Shown here piece by piece: positions 8,715 to 18,471 of a stretch of DNA of 64,000 bases. The position numbers and the translations under genes are program-made. Position 1 is the first letter of the stretch. Every line of letters starts with the position of its first letter. Source of the stretch: Streptomyces noursei ATCC 11455 (GTDB lineage Bacteria > Actinomycetota > Actinomycetes > Streptomycetales > Streptomycetaceae); NCBI RefSeq assembly GCF_001704275.1, contig NZ_CP011533.1:7006001-7070000 (forward strand), read 5' to 3'. Below the pieces are notes generated by a model. It saw only the letters and a program-made list of their open reading frames with translations. It searched no databases and was not told where the DNA came from.

Positions 8715-9103
8715 TAGGTGCCGAAGCTCCAGACATTGCCCTCGGCGTCCCGGGCGAGGTAGTCGCGCGCGCCGTAGTCCTGGTCCGTGGGCGGCACCAG
8801 GATCTCCACCCCGGCCCGCCGGGCCCGTTCGCAGTGCTCGTCGGGATCCTCGACGACGACGTAGACGCCGCTCGGTCCGGCGCCCTTCATCGCCTCGTCG
8901 AACGGGCCGCCGCGGCCCTTCGAACCGACCATCACCACCCCGTCGCCATAGGCGAGTTCGGCGTGCAGCACCTGTCCGTCCGCGCCGTCGTACCGCACGG
9001 CGACGGCGAATCCGAACGCCTCCGTCAGCTGTCCGAGGGCGCCCGGGACGTCCCGGTAGAGCAGAGTGGGGAACATCGTCGGCGTGCCTGCCATGCTGAT
9101 CAC
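8693..9103 (-). CDS. VOC (glyoxalase/bleomycin-resistance) superfamily protein
   Basis: A 136-aa single vicinal-oxygen-chelate domain protein of the subgroup with PTMFPTLLYRDVPGAL at the N terminus and DYGARDYLARDAEGNVWSFGTY at the C terminus. Members are often annotated as glyoxalase-like or PhnB-like. A C-terminal His-type metal ligand is not evident, so catalysis is uncertain and ligand binding or resistance is equally possible. Two starts are possible: GTG at 9103, which has GAAAGG just upstream, or ATG three codons later at 9094. The gene converges on the 495-aa protein gene and shares its terminator. Confidence 0.8.
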   Translation of the reverse strand: MISMAGTPTMFPTLLYRDVPGALGQLTEAFGFAVAVRYDGADGQVLHAELAYGDGVVMVGSKGRGGPFDEAMKGAGPSGVYVVVEDPDEHCERARRAGVEILVPPTDQDYGARDYLARDAEGNVWSFGTYRPGGAG

Positions 9104-9224
9104 CGTGCCTTTCGCGCGCCGGACGGCACCCCACCGCCCGGACTCCTGTGTCCTGGCTCACAGTCTCGCAGTGGGGACCGACAACGCCGGAAAACGACTT
9201 GCACCGGCCCGTTAGACTGCCTGC

Positions 9225-9251
9225 ATGGCAGTTCTCCTTTGGGTTCATTAG
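9225..9251 (+). CDS. Eight-residue leader peptide upstream of the ABC-F gene
   Basis: ATG at 9225 opens an 8-codon frame, M-A-V-L-L-W-V-H, ending in TAG. A -10 like hexamer TAGACT (9213-9218) lies so close that transcription would begin at or within a base or two of the ATG, making the leader leaderless. The 63-nt gap before the ABC-F start holds a 7-bp inverted repeat (GACGGCG at 9251-9257, CGCCGTC at 9287-9293). This is the arrangement expected of ribosome-mediated attenuation, as known for antibiotic-responsive ABC-F and WhiB7-controlled genes. Translation is inferred only. Confidence 0.5.
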   Translation: MAVLLWVH

Positions 9252-9314
9252 ACGGCGTAGACCGCTCTCGGACCGTCCGTCCAACCCGCCGTCTTCCTGC
9301 CCTGGAGTTTTTCC

Positions 9315-10913
<1,599 letters not shown>

Positions 10914-10936
10914 TCACCGCCGTACCGGTGCCGCCG

Positions 10937-10981
10937 GATGGATCACGCCCGCTGGATCATTCGGCCCATGGGTGATCCATC
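10937..10981 (+). repeat. Inverted repeat with clustered GATC downstream of ABC-F
   Basis: GATGGATCAC (10937-10946) and GTGATCCATC (10972-10981) form a 10-bp inverted repeat with a 25-nt centre holding a third GATC. It may be the ABC-F terminator. GATC is also the reported recognition core of Gbn, which is encoded next, so autoregulation is possible. Confidence 0.4.
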
Positions 10982-11024
10982 ATCTGAGTGAGAACGGCTC
11001 GTACACCGGCGAGCCTGCGGCTTG

Positions 11025-11060
11025 CGGCCGGGCCCTGTGGGCCCGGCCGTCGCCTTTTCG
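11025..11060 (+). terminator. Rho-independent terminator
   Basis: A perfect 11-bp stem (CGGCCGGGCCC, loop TGT, GGGCCCGGCCG, 11025-11049) is followed by CGCCTTTT, a rare T-tract in this genome. It separates the ABC-F gene from gbn. The rest of 10914-11263 is non-coding. Confidence 0.8.
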
Positions 11061-11263
11061 GCGGCACACCACCTGACCTGGCATTTCTCGCGTATCGGGG
11101 CGCGCGTGGGCGCGGCGGGGCGCGCGGAAGAACGCATTCCGACCGCGCCGGGCGCCCGGGGGACGGCAAAGGATGTCCTACGGACCTAGCGGAATGGGTG
11201 GCCAGGAAGCCGAGGAGGGGTGATCATGAGAGTCCAGAGCGCACTTCCCACGAGGAGGCACGG

Positions 11264-11485
11264 GTGGCCGAGACTCTGAAGAAGGGCAGCCGGGTAACCG
11301 GCGCTGCGCGCGAAAAGCTCGCGGCAGACCTGAAGAAGAAATACGACGCCGGAGCGAGCATCCGGGCGCTGGCCGAGGAAACCGGCCGCTCCTATGGATT
11401 CGTGCACCGGATGCTCAGTGAATCCGGCGTGATCCTGCGAGGCCGCGGCGGAGCCACGAGGGGCAAGAAGGCCGCCTCAGTCTGA
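11264..11485 (+). CDS. gbn: GATC-binding nucleoid-associated protein Gbn
   Basis: A 73-aa basic protein with a single helix-turn-helix (ALAEETGRSYGFVHRMLSES) and a basic Arg/Lys/Gly tail (RGRGGATRGKKAASV). Size, sequence character and position before an enoyl-CoA hydratase gene match S. coelicolor SCO1839, described as Gbn, a small actinobacterial nucleoid-associated protein that binds GATC sites genome-wide and influences development and antibiotic production. The GTG at 11264 has GAGGAGG upstream, which excludes the longer open frame back to 10988. Several GATC sites lie in the 350 nt upstream. The identification is by recognition and was not aligned. Confidence 0.82.
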   Translation: MAETLKKGSRVTGAAREKLAADLKKKYDAGASIRALAEETGRSYGFVHRMLSESGVILRGRGGATRGKKAASV

Positions 11486-11514
11486 GGCCCGCGGCTCCGG
11501 GTGCAGTGGTGCCC

Positions 11515-11540
11515 CCCGGCCGTCCGAGGAGTCGGCCGGG
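11515..11540 (+). terminator. Hairpin after gbn
   Basis: CCCGGCCG (11515-11522) pairs with CGGCCGGG (11533-11540) across a 10-nt loop in the gap between gbn and the enoyl-CoA hydratase gene. There is no T-tract. Confidence 0.45.
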
Positions 11541-11598
11541 AGGTTACCGTTCAGTCACTTACGCACGCAGGTGCGGTGGCTGACTCGGAGGCGCCCTC

Positions 11599-12378
11599 AT
11601 GACTCTGCTCGACAAGCACGGTGTGCGGCTCACCGTGGACGACGCGATCGCCACGGTGACCCTCGCCAACGCGGCCAAGCGCAATGCGCAGAGCCCTGCC
11701 ATGTGGCGGGCGCTGGCCGAGGCGGGTTCGCTGCTGCCGGGAAACGTACGGATCGTGGTGCTCCGCGGTGAGGGCAAGTCGTTCTCCGCGGGGCTGGACC
11801 GGCAGGCGTTCACGCCCGAAGGGTTCGACGGCGAGCCGTCGTTCCTCGATCTGGCACGCGGTACGGACGAGGCGCTGGACGCCACGATCGCCGAGTACCA
11901 GGAAGCGTTCACCTGGTGGCGGCGGAACGACCTGGTGTCCATCGCCGCCGTCCAGGGCCATGCCATCGGTGCGGGCTTCCAGCTCGCCCTCGCCTGCGAC
12001 CTGCGGGTCGCCGCCGAGGACGCCCAGTTCGCCATGCGCGAGACCAGTCTGGGCCTGGTCCCGGACCTGACCGGCACGCACCCCCTGGTCGGCCTGGTCG
12101 GCTATGCCCGGGCGCTGGAGATCTGCGCCACCGGGCGCTTCGTGCATGCCGCGGAGGCCGAGCGGATCGGCCTGGCCAACCTCGTCGTGCCCGGCGCCGA
12201 ACTCGACGCCGCGGTGGCCGACCTGGCCGCCGCGCTCACCGCCGCGCCCCGGGACGCCGTCATCGAGACCAAGGCCCTGCTGGCCGGTGCCGTGGACCGC
12301 ACCTACGAGGAGCAGCGCCGTGCCGAGCGTGCCGCCCAGGCGCGACGGCTGCGGGACTTGGCCGGCGTCGGGGACTGA
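11599..12378 (+). CDS. Enoyl-CoA hydratase/isomerase family protein
   Basis: A 259-aa crotonase-fold enzyme acting on acyl-CoA thioesters. The first oxyanion-hole segment is GEGKSFSAGLDRQAF near residue 56. The second is VQGHAIGAGFQLALACDLR near 118, followed by AMRETSLGLVPDLTG, which carries a Glu at the usual catalytic position. The ATG has CGGAGG upstream. It follows gbn on the same strand, an arrangement also seen in mycobacteria (echA12). Hydratase or isomerase activity cannot be separated by eye. It is probably a fatty-acid or branched-acid degradation enzyme. Confidence 0.85.
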   Translation: MTLLDKHGVRLTVDDAIATVTLANAAKRNAQSPAMWRALAEAGSLLPGNVRIVVLRGEGKSFSAGLDRQAFTPEGFDGEPSFLDLARGTDEALDATIAEYQEAFTWWRRNDLVSIAAVQGHAIGAGFQLALACDLRVAAEDAQFAMRETSLGLVPDLTGTHPLVGLVGYARALEICATGRFVHAAEAERIGLANLVVPGAELDAAVADLAAALTAAPRDAVIETKALLAGAVDRTYEEQRRAERAAQARRLRDLAGVGD

Positions 12379-12409
12379 TCACCCGCACCCGTCCCGCGGT
12401 CACCGGCCG

Positions 12410-13162
12410 TCAGTCGCCCGCCACCCCGGTGACCAGCACCGCCGCCGACTCCGGCGCCGGCGGCGGACCGGTGACCGCCCGGCGGACCGCGCGGGCCACG
12501 TCCAGCGGGCGGTGGCCGGCGGCGGTCGTCAGCTGAATCAGGACATGACCGCCGGTGCGGGTCACCGGGCGGGAGCGCCCGGCCAGGGCCGGGGTGAGCC
12601 GGGCCACCCCGGGAACGGCGAGCACCCGGGCGGCGAGGTCCGCAGGCTCCCGCTCGCCGCTGCCCGGGCCCGCACCCTCCCGCGCCGCGTCCTCGCCCCC
12701 GGGCGCTTCGTCGTCCCGGGGGCCGTTCCGGGGGCCTTCCCGGGGGCCGTCCCGACCCCCGTCCGCGCCGTCGAGCAGGTCGGTGACCCGGAGGTCCACC
12801 GCGCCCACCCGCAGCCCCAGGCCGTCCTCGGCCGTGGTCAGCAGCGCCGTCCGCAGCCGTGCGGCGAGCGCCGGCAGGGGGCGGCCGGGCGGTGCGGTGA
12901 AGTCCGCCGCGATGCGCAGCGGGCCCGGTGGCAGGGCGCTGGGCGGTGCCGGCACGGCCGGTGCCGGGGCGTCGTCGGGGGCGGCGAGGGAGAGCCGCAG
13001 GGCGGCCAGGCGCACGCCGGGCGGGGTGCCGGGGGCCCGCAGGAGCGCCGCGCGGGCCGCGCGTTCGGTGATCCACGCCCCGTCCGCCGGGCCGCCGAGC
13101 GGCAGGACCCGGCCGATGCCGAGCTGTTCCCGCACGGCGCGTGCCCACGCGTTCCCGGCCAC
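12410..13162 (-). CDS. Conserved hypothetical protein divergent from Asp23/Gls24 operon
   Basis: A 250-aa soluble protein with a low-complexity acidic/Gly/Arg middle (about residues 135-190). The N-terminal half begins with AWARAVREQLGIGRVLPLGG and the end resembles a short Gls24-like strand pattern (HVLIQLTTAAGHRPLDVARAVRRAV). Related genes in Streptomyces lie beside Asp23/Gls24 clusters and are sometimes labelled nucleopolyhedrovirus P10 family, which says little about function. It is transcribed away from the Gls24 operon across a 283-nt gap, so the two may share promoter DNA. Function unknown. Confidence 0.65.
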   Translation of the reverse strand: MAGNAWARAVREQLGIGRVLPLGGPADGAWITERAARAALLRAPGTPPGVRLAALRLSLAAPDDAPAPAVPAPPSALPPGPLRIAADFTAPPGRPLPALAARLRTALLTTAEDGLGLRVGAVDLRVTDLLDGADGGRDGPREGPRNGPRDDEAPGGEDAAREGAGPGSGEREPADLAARVLAVPGVARLTPALAGRSRPVTRTGGHVLIQLTTAAGHRPLDVARAVRRAVTGPPPAPESAAVLVTGVAGD

Positions 13163-13445
13163 CGCGTCACCCCCTTTCCCGGATCACTTCCCCAGCGTGC
13201 CGCAGCCCGTCCGCCCCGGCAGGGCGCGGCACTCCGCTGCCGCGTCCCCGGAGCGCACCCGGTCGTCCGCCTCTACTGTGGGCAGGGAACGAACAGTGCG
13301 AAAGGTGCATATATCCTGATGGTCGTCGCGCCCCGCGTGCGCGTCGCAGCGCACCGCGGGCGGGGTGTGGGGTGCGCACGGCGAGGCGCGGCCGTGACCC
13401 GTCAGGTGGCACGTCCGGGACGCGGCGCAGAAGGGACGCACGGCG

Positions 13446-13907
13446 ATGACCGAGAGCCAGCAGGGCGCGGACACGACGAAGCCGCCGGTGAAGCGGGGCG
13501 GTGGCGACCCCGGCACGCGCGGCCGCACCACCATCGCCGACGGCGTGGTGGAGAAGATCGCCGGACTCGCCGCCCGCGACGTGCTCGGCGTCCACGCGCT
13601 GGGCAGCGGGTTCGCCCGCACGCTCGGCGCGGTGCGCGACCGGGTGCCCGGCGGCGGGCGCTCGGCCCGCGGGGTGAAGGCCGAGGTCGGCGAGGTGCAG
13701 ACCGCGCTGGACCTGGAGGTCGTGGTCGATTACGGGGTGGCCATCGCGGAGGTGGCCCGGGCCGTCCGGGAGGACGTGATCTCCGCCGTGGAGCGGATGA
13801 CGGGCCTGGAGGTCGTCGAGGTCAACATCGCGGTGAGCGACGTGAAGCTGCCCGACGAGGACGACGGGGACGACGGGACCGGGGAGGCGGGGCCGCGGCT
13901 CCAGTGA
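13446..13907 (+). CDS. Asp23/Gls24 family envelope stress protein (first copy)
   Basis: A 153-aa protein with a central Asp23/Gls24 (DUF322) domain: TTIADGVVEKIAGLAARDVLGVHAL at about residues 22-46, then LDLEVVVDYGVAIAEVARAVREDVISAVERMTGLEVVEVNIAVSDV in overlapping blocks. The ends are charged and disordered. In Staphylococcus Asp23 is a membrane-proximal filament protein anchored by AmaP, and an AmaP-like gene follows in this operon. It opens a five-gene rightward run with short gaps or overlaps. Alkaline or envelope stress induction is inferred from the family. Confidence 0.88.
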   Translation: MTESQQGADTTKPPVKRGGGDPGTRGRTTIADGVVEKIAGLAARDVLGVHALGSGFARTLGAVRDRVPGGGRSARGVKAEVGEVQTALDLEVVVDYGVAIAEVARAVREDVISAVERMTGLEVVEVNIAVSDVKLPDEDDGDDGTGEAGPRLQ

Positions 13908-13943
13908 CCGGGCCCGACCGGAGCGGTAGCGAAGGAGCGCACG

Positions 13944-14141
13944 ATGAGCATGGCCGTGATCGGCCTCGTGGCCGGGATGGCGCTGGGCTTCGCCGGGTAC
14001 TTCGGCGGGTTCGGGGCCTTCATCCTGGTGGCGGCGCTGGGCGCCGTCGGGTTCGTGGCCGGCAGGTTCCTGGAGGGGGACCTGGAGGTCGGGGACTTCT
14101 TCCGCACCCGCACCGGCGACCGCGACGACCGGCGGCGGTGA
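13944..14141 (+). CDS. Small membrane protein of the Gls24 operon (DUF2273-like)
   Basis: A 65-aa protein with two Gly/Ala-rich membrane segments (about residues 3-23 and 24-42) and a charged tail (RTRTGDRDDRRR). It sits between the two Gls24 genes; comparable small membrane proteins accompany Asp23 clusters in Gram-positives. GAAGGAG precedes the ATG. It is probably part of the membrane platform of the Asp23 system. Confidence 0.75.
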   Translation: MSMAVIGLVAGMALGFAGYFGGFGAFILVAALGAVGFVAGRFLEGDLEVGDFFRTRTGDRDDRRR

Positions 14142-14147
14142 CCCCGG

Positions 14148-14534
14148 ATGGCGACGGTGTCCCCGCCCTCCACCGGGGCCGACGTACCGGCAGGTGAGCG
14201 CGGCGCCACCAGGGTCGCCGACCGGGTGGTCGCCAAGATCGCCGCGCGGGCGGCCCGCGAGGCGCTGCGCGAGGCGGCCCCCGGCGCCCCCACCGACGCC
14301 CACGCGACGGTGACGGTGGCCCACCGCGACGTCCACCCGCCGTTCGGCGAGGCCCGGCTGCGGATCGCCGTGGAGCTGTCCTACCCCGCGCCCATCGGCG
14401 CCCAGTGCGGCCTGGTGCGCCGTCATGTGACGGAACGCGTACGGGAGTTGGCGGGCATGACGGTCGCCGAGGTGGCGGTTCAGGTCGAGCGGCTGAACTC
14501 ACCGCTGCTGACGGACCGGGAGCGGGTGCGATGA
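14148..14534 (+). CDS. Asp23/Gls24 family protein (second copy)
   Basis: A 128-aa second Gls24-type protein: GATRVADRVVAKIAARAAREAL near residue 20 and ELSYPAPIGAQCGLVRRHVTERVRELAGMTVAEVAVQVERL toward the end in overlapping blocks. The gap to the preceding small membrane protein is 6 nt and its stop overlaps the next start by 4 nt (ATGA), so the operon is tightly coupled. The sequence differs clearly from the first copy, so the pair may form a hetero-complex and is not a recent duplication. Confidence 0.85.
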   Translation: MATVSPPSTGADVPAGERGATRVADRVVAKIAARAAREALREAAPGAPTDAHATVTVAHRDVHPPFGEARLRIAVELSYPAPIGAQCGLVRRHVTERVRELAGMTVAEVAVQVERLNSPLLTDRERVR

Positions 14535-15196
14535 GCGGGCCGGGGAGCGCGGAGGAGGCCGGTGCCGGCGCGGGGACGGGCGAGCGGCCCGGCGCCGCCG
14601 GCGGGTTGCCGGCACAGGTACCGGACGCCGCGGAACCCGGCCCGGACTCCGGTGCACCCGCCGGGCGCTTCTGGTCGGCCCGCCGGGTGTCCGCCGGACT
14701 GGTCGCGCTGGTCCTGCTGGGCGCCGCGGGCCTGCTGCTCTACGACGTGGCCGCGGTGCGGGCCGGCCGCACCGCGATGGCCTGGCGCCGGTGGCTGGCC
14801 CACGAACTGGCCGTCCGGCACCTCGACGACCCCTGGGTGCTGGGCGCCGCGGCGACCGCGACGGCCCTGGGGATCTGGCTGCTGGTGCTGGCCGTCACCC
14901 CGGGGCTGCGGGCGGTGCTGTCGATGCGGCGCACCGCCCCCGGCGTCCGGGCCGGGCTCGACCGGTCGGCCGCCGTGCTGGTGCTGCGCGACCGGGCCAT
15001 GGAGGTCTCCGGTGTGCAGTCCGTACGGATGACCGTCGGCCGGCGGCGGGCCCGGGCCCGGGCCGTGGCGCACTTCCGCGCGCTCGACGTGGTCCGCGGC
15101 GACCTCGGCACGGTGCTGGGCGACGGCCTGCGGGAGCTGGGGCTGGCGCGTCGGCTGCGGCTGACCGTCGACGTCCGGCGCCCGAAGAGGAGGTGA
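14531..15196 (+). CDS. DUF6286-type membrane protein of the Gls24 operon
   Basis: A 221-aa protein with an acidic Gly/Pro-rich N-terminal tail (about 45 residues), two membrane segments (about residues 55-75 and 103-123) and a C-terminal cytoplasmic domain with a Gls24-like strand/helix pattern (AVLVLRDRAMEVSGVQSVRMTVGRRRARARA). The ATG at 14531 overlaps the preceding stop, which decides the start against an in-frame extension to 14405. It probably anchors or partners the Gls24 proteins. Confidence 0.78.
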   Translation: MSGPGSAEEAGAGAGTGERPGAAGGLPAQVPDAAEPGPDSGAPAGRFWSARRVSAGLVALVLLGAAGLLLYDVAAVRAGRTAMAWRRWLAHELAVRHLDDPWVLGAAATATALGIWLLVLAVTPGLRAVLSMRRTAPGVRAGLDRSAAVLVLRDRAMEVSGVQSVRMTVGRRRARARAVAHFRALDVVRGDLGTVLGDGLRELGLARRLRLTVDVRRPKRR

Positions 15197-15203
15197 GCGC
15201 GCC

Positions 15204-15809
15204 GTGCGCACCGCCCGCGCGACCGTCAACCGGGTGCTGCTCGGGCTGATCGGCCTCCTCCTGCTCGGCACCGGCGGGTCGGTCCTGATGGGCGGCCTCG
15301 ACCTGCCCGCCCGCCGGCACCTGGACCTGCCGTCGGGTTGGCCCTGGACGCGCCCGGACGGCGTGCTGCTCCCCGCGGCGGACCGCACCCGGTTCACGGA
15401 CCGGGGCTGGTGGTGGCCGACGGTCATCGCCGGACTGGCCGTGCTGGTGCTGTTGCTGCTGTGGTGGCTGTTGGCGCAGCTCCGGCCGCGCCGGCTCGGC
15501 ACGGTGCTGGTCGACAGCGGCGACGGGGAGGGCGCGAGGGTGCGCGGGCCGGCGTTGGAGGCGGTCCTGGCGGCCGAGGCGGTGGCGGTGGACGGCGTCG
15601 ACCGGGCGGCCGTCGTGCTGACCGGCCGCCCTACGACACCGCAGGTGCGCGCCCTGCTGGTGCTCGCCCCGCACGCCGACCCCGGGACCGTGCTGCTGCG
15701 GCTGGCCGACAGGGCGGTGGCGCAGGCCCGCACCGCGACCGGCCTGGACGCGCTGCCGACGGAGGTCCGTCTGCGCGCGGTGCGCCATCGGGCGGAGCGG
15801 GTCAGCTAG
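15204..15809 (+). CDS. AmaP-like alkaline shock membrane anchor protein
   Basis: A 201-aa protein with two membrane helices (about residues 10-30 and 75-95) around a short external loop, then a cytoplasmic domain (GALEAVLAAEAVAVDGVDRAAVVLTGRPTTP in part). This matches the plan of AmaP, the membrane anchor of Asp23. The GTG start has GAGGAGG 9-15 nt before it and lies 7 nt after the DUF6286-type gene. It is the last gene of the operon; an imperfect GC hairpin follows at about 15812-15850. Confidence 0.78.
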   Translation: MRTARATVNRVLLGLIGLLLLGTGGSVLMGGLDLPARRHLDLPSGWPWTRPDGVLLPAADRTRFTDRGWWWPTVIAGLAVLVLLLLWWLLAQLRPRRLGTVLVDSGDGEGARVRGPALEAVLAAEAVAVDGVDRAAVVLTGRPTTPQVRALLVLAPHADPGTVLLRLADRAVAQARTATGLDALPTEVRLRAVRHRAERVS

Positions 15810-15864
15810 GGCGCTTCGGGGGCGCGGTGCCGGCCCCCGGAAGCCGCCCGGTCCGCCCGGCTCT

Positions 15865-16620
15865 TCAGAAGCCGCGTCGGGCGCCGCCGTCCACCGGGAC
15901 CATCACGCCGGTCACGTAGGACGCGGCGGGGGACAGCAGGAAGGCGGCGGTGCGGCCGAACTCCGCGGGGTCGCCGTAGCGGCGGAGCGGGATGGTCGCG
16001 GAGTTGCGGGCGCGGGAGCCCTCGGCGTCGCCGGAGAGCTCGTCGAGCTGGGTCATCCGGTCGGTGGCGATCCGGCCGGGCAGGACGCCGACGACGCGGA
16101 TGCCGCGCGGCCCCACCTCGTCGGCCAGGGACTTGGCGAAGCCGGCGAGGCCCGGGCGGAGGCCGTTGGAGATGGTGAGCCCGCCGATCGGCTCGTAGAC
16201 GGAGCCGGAGAGGACGAAGCCGACGACGCCGCCCTCGCCCAACTCGGCGGCGGCGGTCCGGGCGAAGCGCACCGCGCCGAGGAAGACCGTCTCGAAGGCG
16301 GTCTGCCACTGCTCGTCGGTGTTGTCGGCGGCGGTGCCGGGCGGCGGGCCGCCCACGCTGATCAGGATGCCGTCGAAACGGCCGAAGCGCTCCCGGGCGG
16401 CCGCCACCAGGCGGGCCGGGGCCTGCGGGTCGGAGTTGTCGGCGGCGAGCCCCAGGGCCCGCTCGCCCAGGGACGCGGCAGCCTTTGCCGCGGCCTCCTC
16501 GGAGCGCCCGGTGAGCACCACGTTGGCGCCGTCGGCGACCAGTTCGCGGGCGGTGGCGAAGCCCAGGCCCCGGGTGGCGCCGGTGACGAGATACGTCCGG
16601 TCGGTGAGTCCAAGATCCAT
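15865..16620 (-). CDS. SDR family oxidoreductase with atypical active site
   Basis: A 251-aa short-chain dehydrogenase/reductase. The cofactor motif TGATRGLGFA is at residues 13-22 and the C-terminal TGVMVPVDGGARRGF is typical. The usual YxxxK pair is not where expected: after SGSVYEPIGG the sequence reads LTISNGLRPGLAGFAKSLA, as in the divergent SDR group with SN-x-x-R at that place. Activity may therefore differ from classical ketoreductases. It starts 4 nt after the GH15 gene ends, so SURF1-GH15-SDR form one leftward operon. Confidence 0.85.
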   Translation of the reverse strand: MDLGLTDRTYLVTGATRGLGFATARELVADGANVVLTGRSEEAAAKAAASLGERALGLAADNSDPQAPARLVAAARERFGRFDGILISVGGPPPGTAADNTDEQWQTAFETVFLGAVRFARTAAAELGEGGVVGFVLSGSVYEPIGGLTISNGLRPGLAGFAKSLADEVGPRGIRVVGVLPGRIATDRMTQLDELSGDAEGSRARNSATIPLRRYGDPAEFGRTAAFLLSPAASYVTGVMVPVDGGARRGF

Positions 16621-16624
16621 GGCC

Positions 16625-18442
16625 CTAGTCTGCCCCCGGCCCGCCGCGCAACGCGAAGGCGGTCCCCACCAGTCCGATGTGGCTGAACGCCTGCGGGAAG
16701 TTGCCCAACTGGCGCCCGGCGACCGGGTCGTACTCCTCCGCCAGCAGTCCCACGTCGTTCCGCAGCGCCAGCAGCCGCTCGAACAGCTCCCGGGCCTCCC
16801 GCCGGCGCCCGGTCAGCAGCAGCGCGTCCGCCAGCCAGAACGAGCAGACCAGGAACGTGCCCTCGCCGCCCGGCAGCCCGTCCACCGACTGCCCCTCGGT
16901 GCTGTAACGGCGTACCAGGCTGGTGGGGGCACCTCCCGTGCCCTTCGGGCCGAGGGGGAGCGACAGCTCGCGGCGGACCGTTTCGACGGTGGAGACCACC
17001 CGCGGGTCGTCGCCGGGAAGGAAACCGACCCGCGGGATGAGCAGCGTCGCGGCGTCCAGTTCGGGCGAGCCGTAGGACTGGGTGAAGGTGCCCCGCTCGG
17101 CGTCGTAGCCGCGGGCGCAGACCTCCCGGTGCACCTCCTCGCGCATCGCCCGCCAGCGGTCGGTGTTCCCGCCGAGCCGCGGGAACCGCTCCACCGCCCG
17201 TACCGCGCGGTCGGCCGCGACCCAGGCCATCACCTTGGAGTGCACGAAGTGCCGCTGGGGGCCGCGGATCTCCCAGATGCCGTCGTCGGGGTCGCGCCAG
17301 GTGGACTCCAGGTAGTCCATCAGCGCCCGTTGGATGCTCCAGGTGTGCGGCTCGGTGGGCATCCCCGCGGTGTGCGCGAGGTGGAACGAGTCGATCACCT
17401 CGCCGTAGACGTCGAGCTGCCGCTGCTCGACGGCGGCGTTGCCGATCCGCACCGGCAACGAGCCCTCGTACCCGGACAGCCAGGGCACCTCGAACTCCGG
17501 CAGTCGCCGCTCCCCGGCCAGCCCGTACATGATCTGGAGGTCCTCGGGGGCGCCGGCCACCGCGCGCAGCAGCCAGTCCCGCCAGGCCCCGGCCTCGTCG
17601 TGGTACCCGGCGGCGAGCAGCGAGTTCAGCGTCAGGCTGGCGTCGCGCAGCCAGCAGTAGCGGTAGTCCCAGTTGCGCACCCCGCCGGGCTCCTCGGGCA
17701 GCGAGGTGGTGGGGGCCGCCACGATCCCGCCGGTGGGCGCGTAGGTGAGGGCCTTGAGGGTGATCAGGGAGCGGATCACCGCGGCGCGGTACGGGCCGTC
17801 GTAGCGGCACCGCGCGGACCAGGCGTGCCAGTCCTCGGTGGTGTCCGCCAGCGCCTGGAACGGGTCGATCTGGACGGGCCGGGGCTCGTGCGAGGGGTGC
17901 CAGGTCAGCACGAACGCGGTGCGCTCGCCGGCGGCGAGCGTGAAGTCCGAGCGGGTGCTGAAGTCCTTGCCGTAGGTGGTGCCCTGGGACGGGGTGCGCA
18001 GCCACACCGAGTCCGGGCCGGCGATCGCCACCCGGGAGCCCTCGGTGGCGCGCACCCACGGCACCACCCGCCCGTAGTCGAACCGCAGCCGCAGCACCCC
18101 GCGCATCTCCACCCGGCCGCGCAGCCCCGTAACGACCCGGACGACGTCGGGCATGCGGTCGCGCTGCGGCATGAAGTCGGTGACCCGGACACTGCCCTCG
18201 GGGGTCTCCCACACGGTGTCGAGGATCAACGAGTCCCCGCGGTAGCTGCGCTCGGCGCGGGCCTCGCCGGACCGGGGCGCGAGCGTCCAGTGGCCGTTGT
18301 GCTTGTCGCCGACGAGGGCGGCGAAGCAGGCGGGGGAGTCGAAGCGCGGCAGGCACAGCCAGTCGATGGAGCCGTCCCGGCCGACGAGTGCGGCGGTCTG
18401 CAGATCGCCGATGAGTGCGTAGTCCTCGATGCGTGAGTGCAC
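16625..18442 (-). CDS. Glycoside hydrolase family 15 protein (glucoamylase/trehalase type)
   Basis: A 605-aa cytoplasmic GH15 enzyme with the actinobacterial N terminus (IEDYALIGDLQTAALVGRDG), a beta-sandwich N-domain and an (alpha/alpha)6 barrel. The substrate-site motif NWDYRYCWLRDASLTL is near residue 260 and the C-terminal catalytic region reads LLAEEYDP...LGNFPQAFSHIGL. Mycobacterial homologues of this type hydrolyse trehalose, so trehalase is the favoured role, with glucoamylase as the alternative. The GTG at 18442 is chosen because conservation begins there; the open frame upstream is a shadow of the SURF1 gene. Confidence 0.88.
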   Translation of the reverse strand: MHSRIEDYALIGDLQTAALVGRDGSIDWLCLPRFDSPACFAALVGDKHNGHWTLAPRSGEARAERSYRGDSLILDTVWETPEGSVRVTDFMPQRDRMPDVVRVVTGLRGRVEMRGVLRLRFDYGRVVPWVRATEGSRVAIAGPDSVWLRTPSQGTTYGKDFSTRSDFTLAAGERTAFVLTWHPSHEPRPVQIDPFQALADTTEDWHAWSARCRYDGPYRAAVIRSLITLKALTYAPTGGIVAAPTTSLPEEPGGVRNWDYRYCWLRDASLTLNSLLAAGYHDEAGAWRDWLLRAVAGAPEDLQIMYGLAGERRLPEFEVPWLSGYEGSLPVRIGNAAVEQRQLDVYGEVIDSFHLAHTAGMPTEPHTWSIQRALMDYLESTWRDPDDGIWEIRGPQRHFVHSKVMAWVAADRAVRAVERFPRLGGNTDRWRAMREEVHREVCARGYDAERGTFTQSYGSPELDAATLLIPRVGFLPGDDPRVVSTVETVRRELSLPLGPKGTGGAPTSLVRRYSTEGQSVDGLPGGEGTFLVCSFWLADALLLTGRRREARELFERLLALRNDVGLLAEEYDPVAGRQLGNFPQAFSHIGLVGTAFALRGGPGAD

Positions 18443-18471
18443 TCCGCGGCCTTTCCCGCGCGGCGGGTGCG

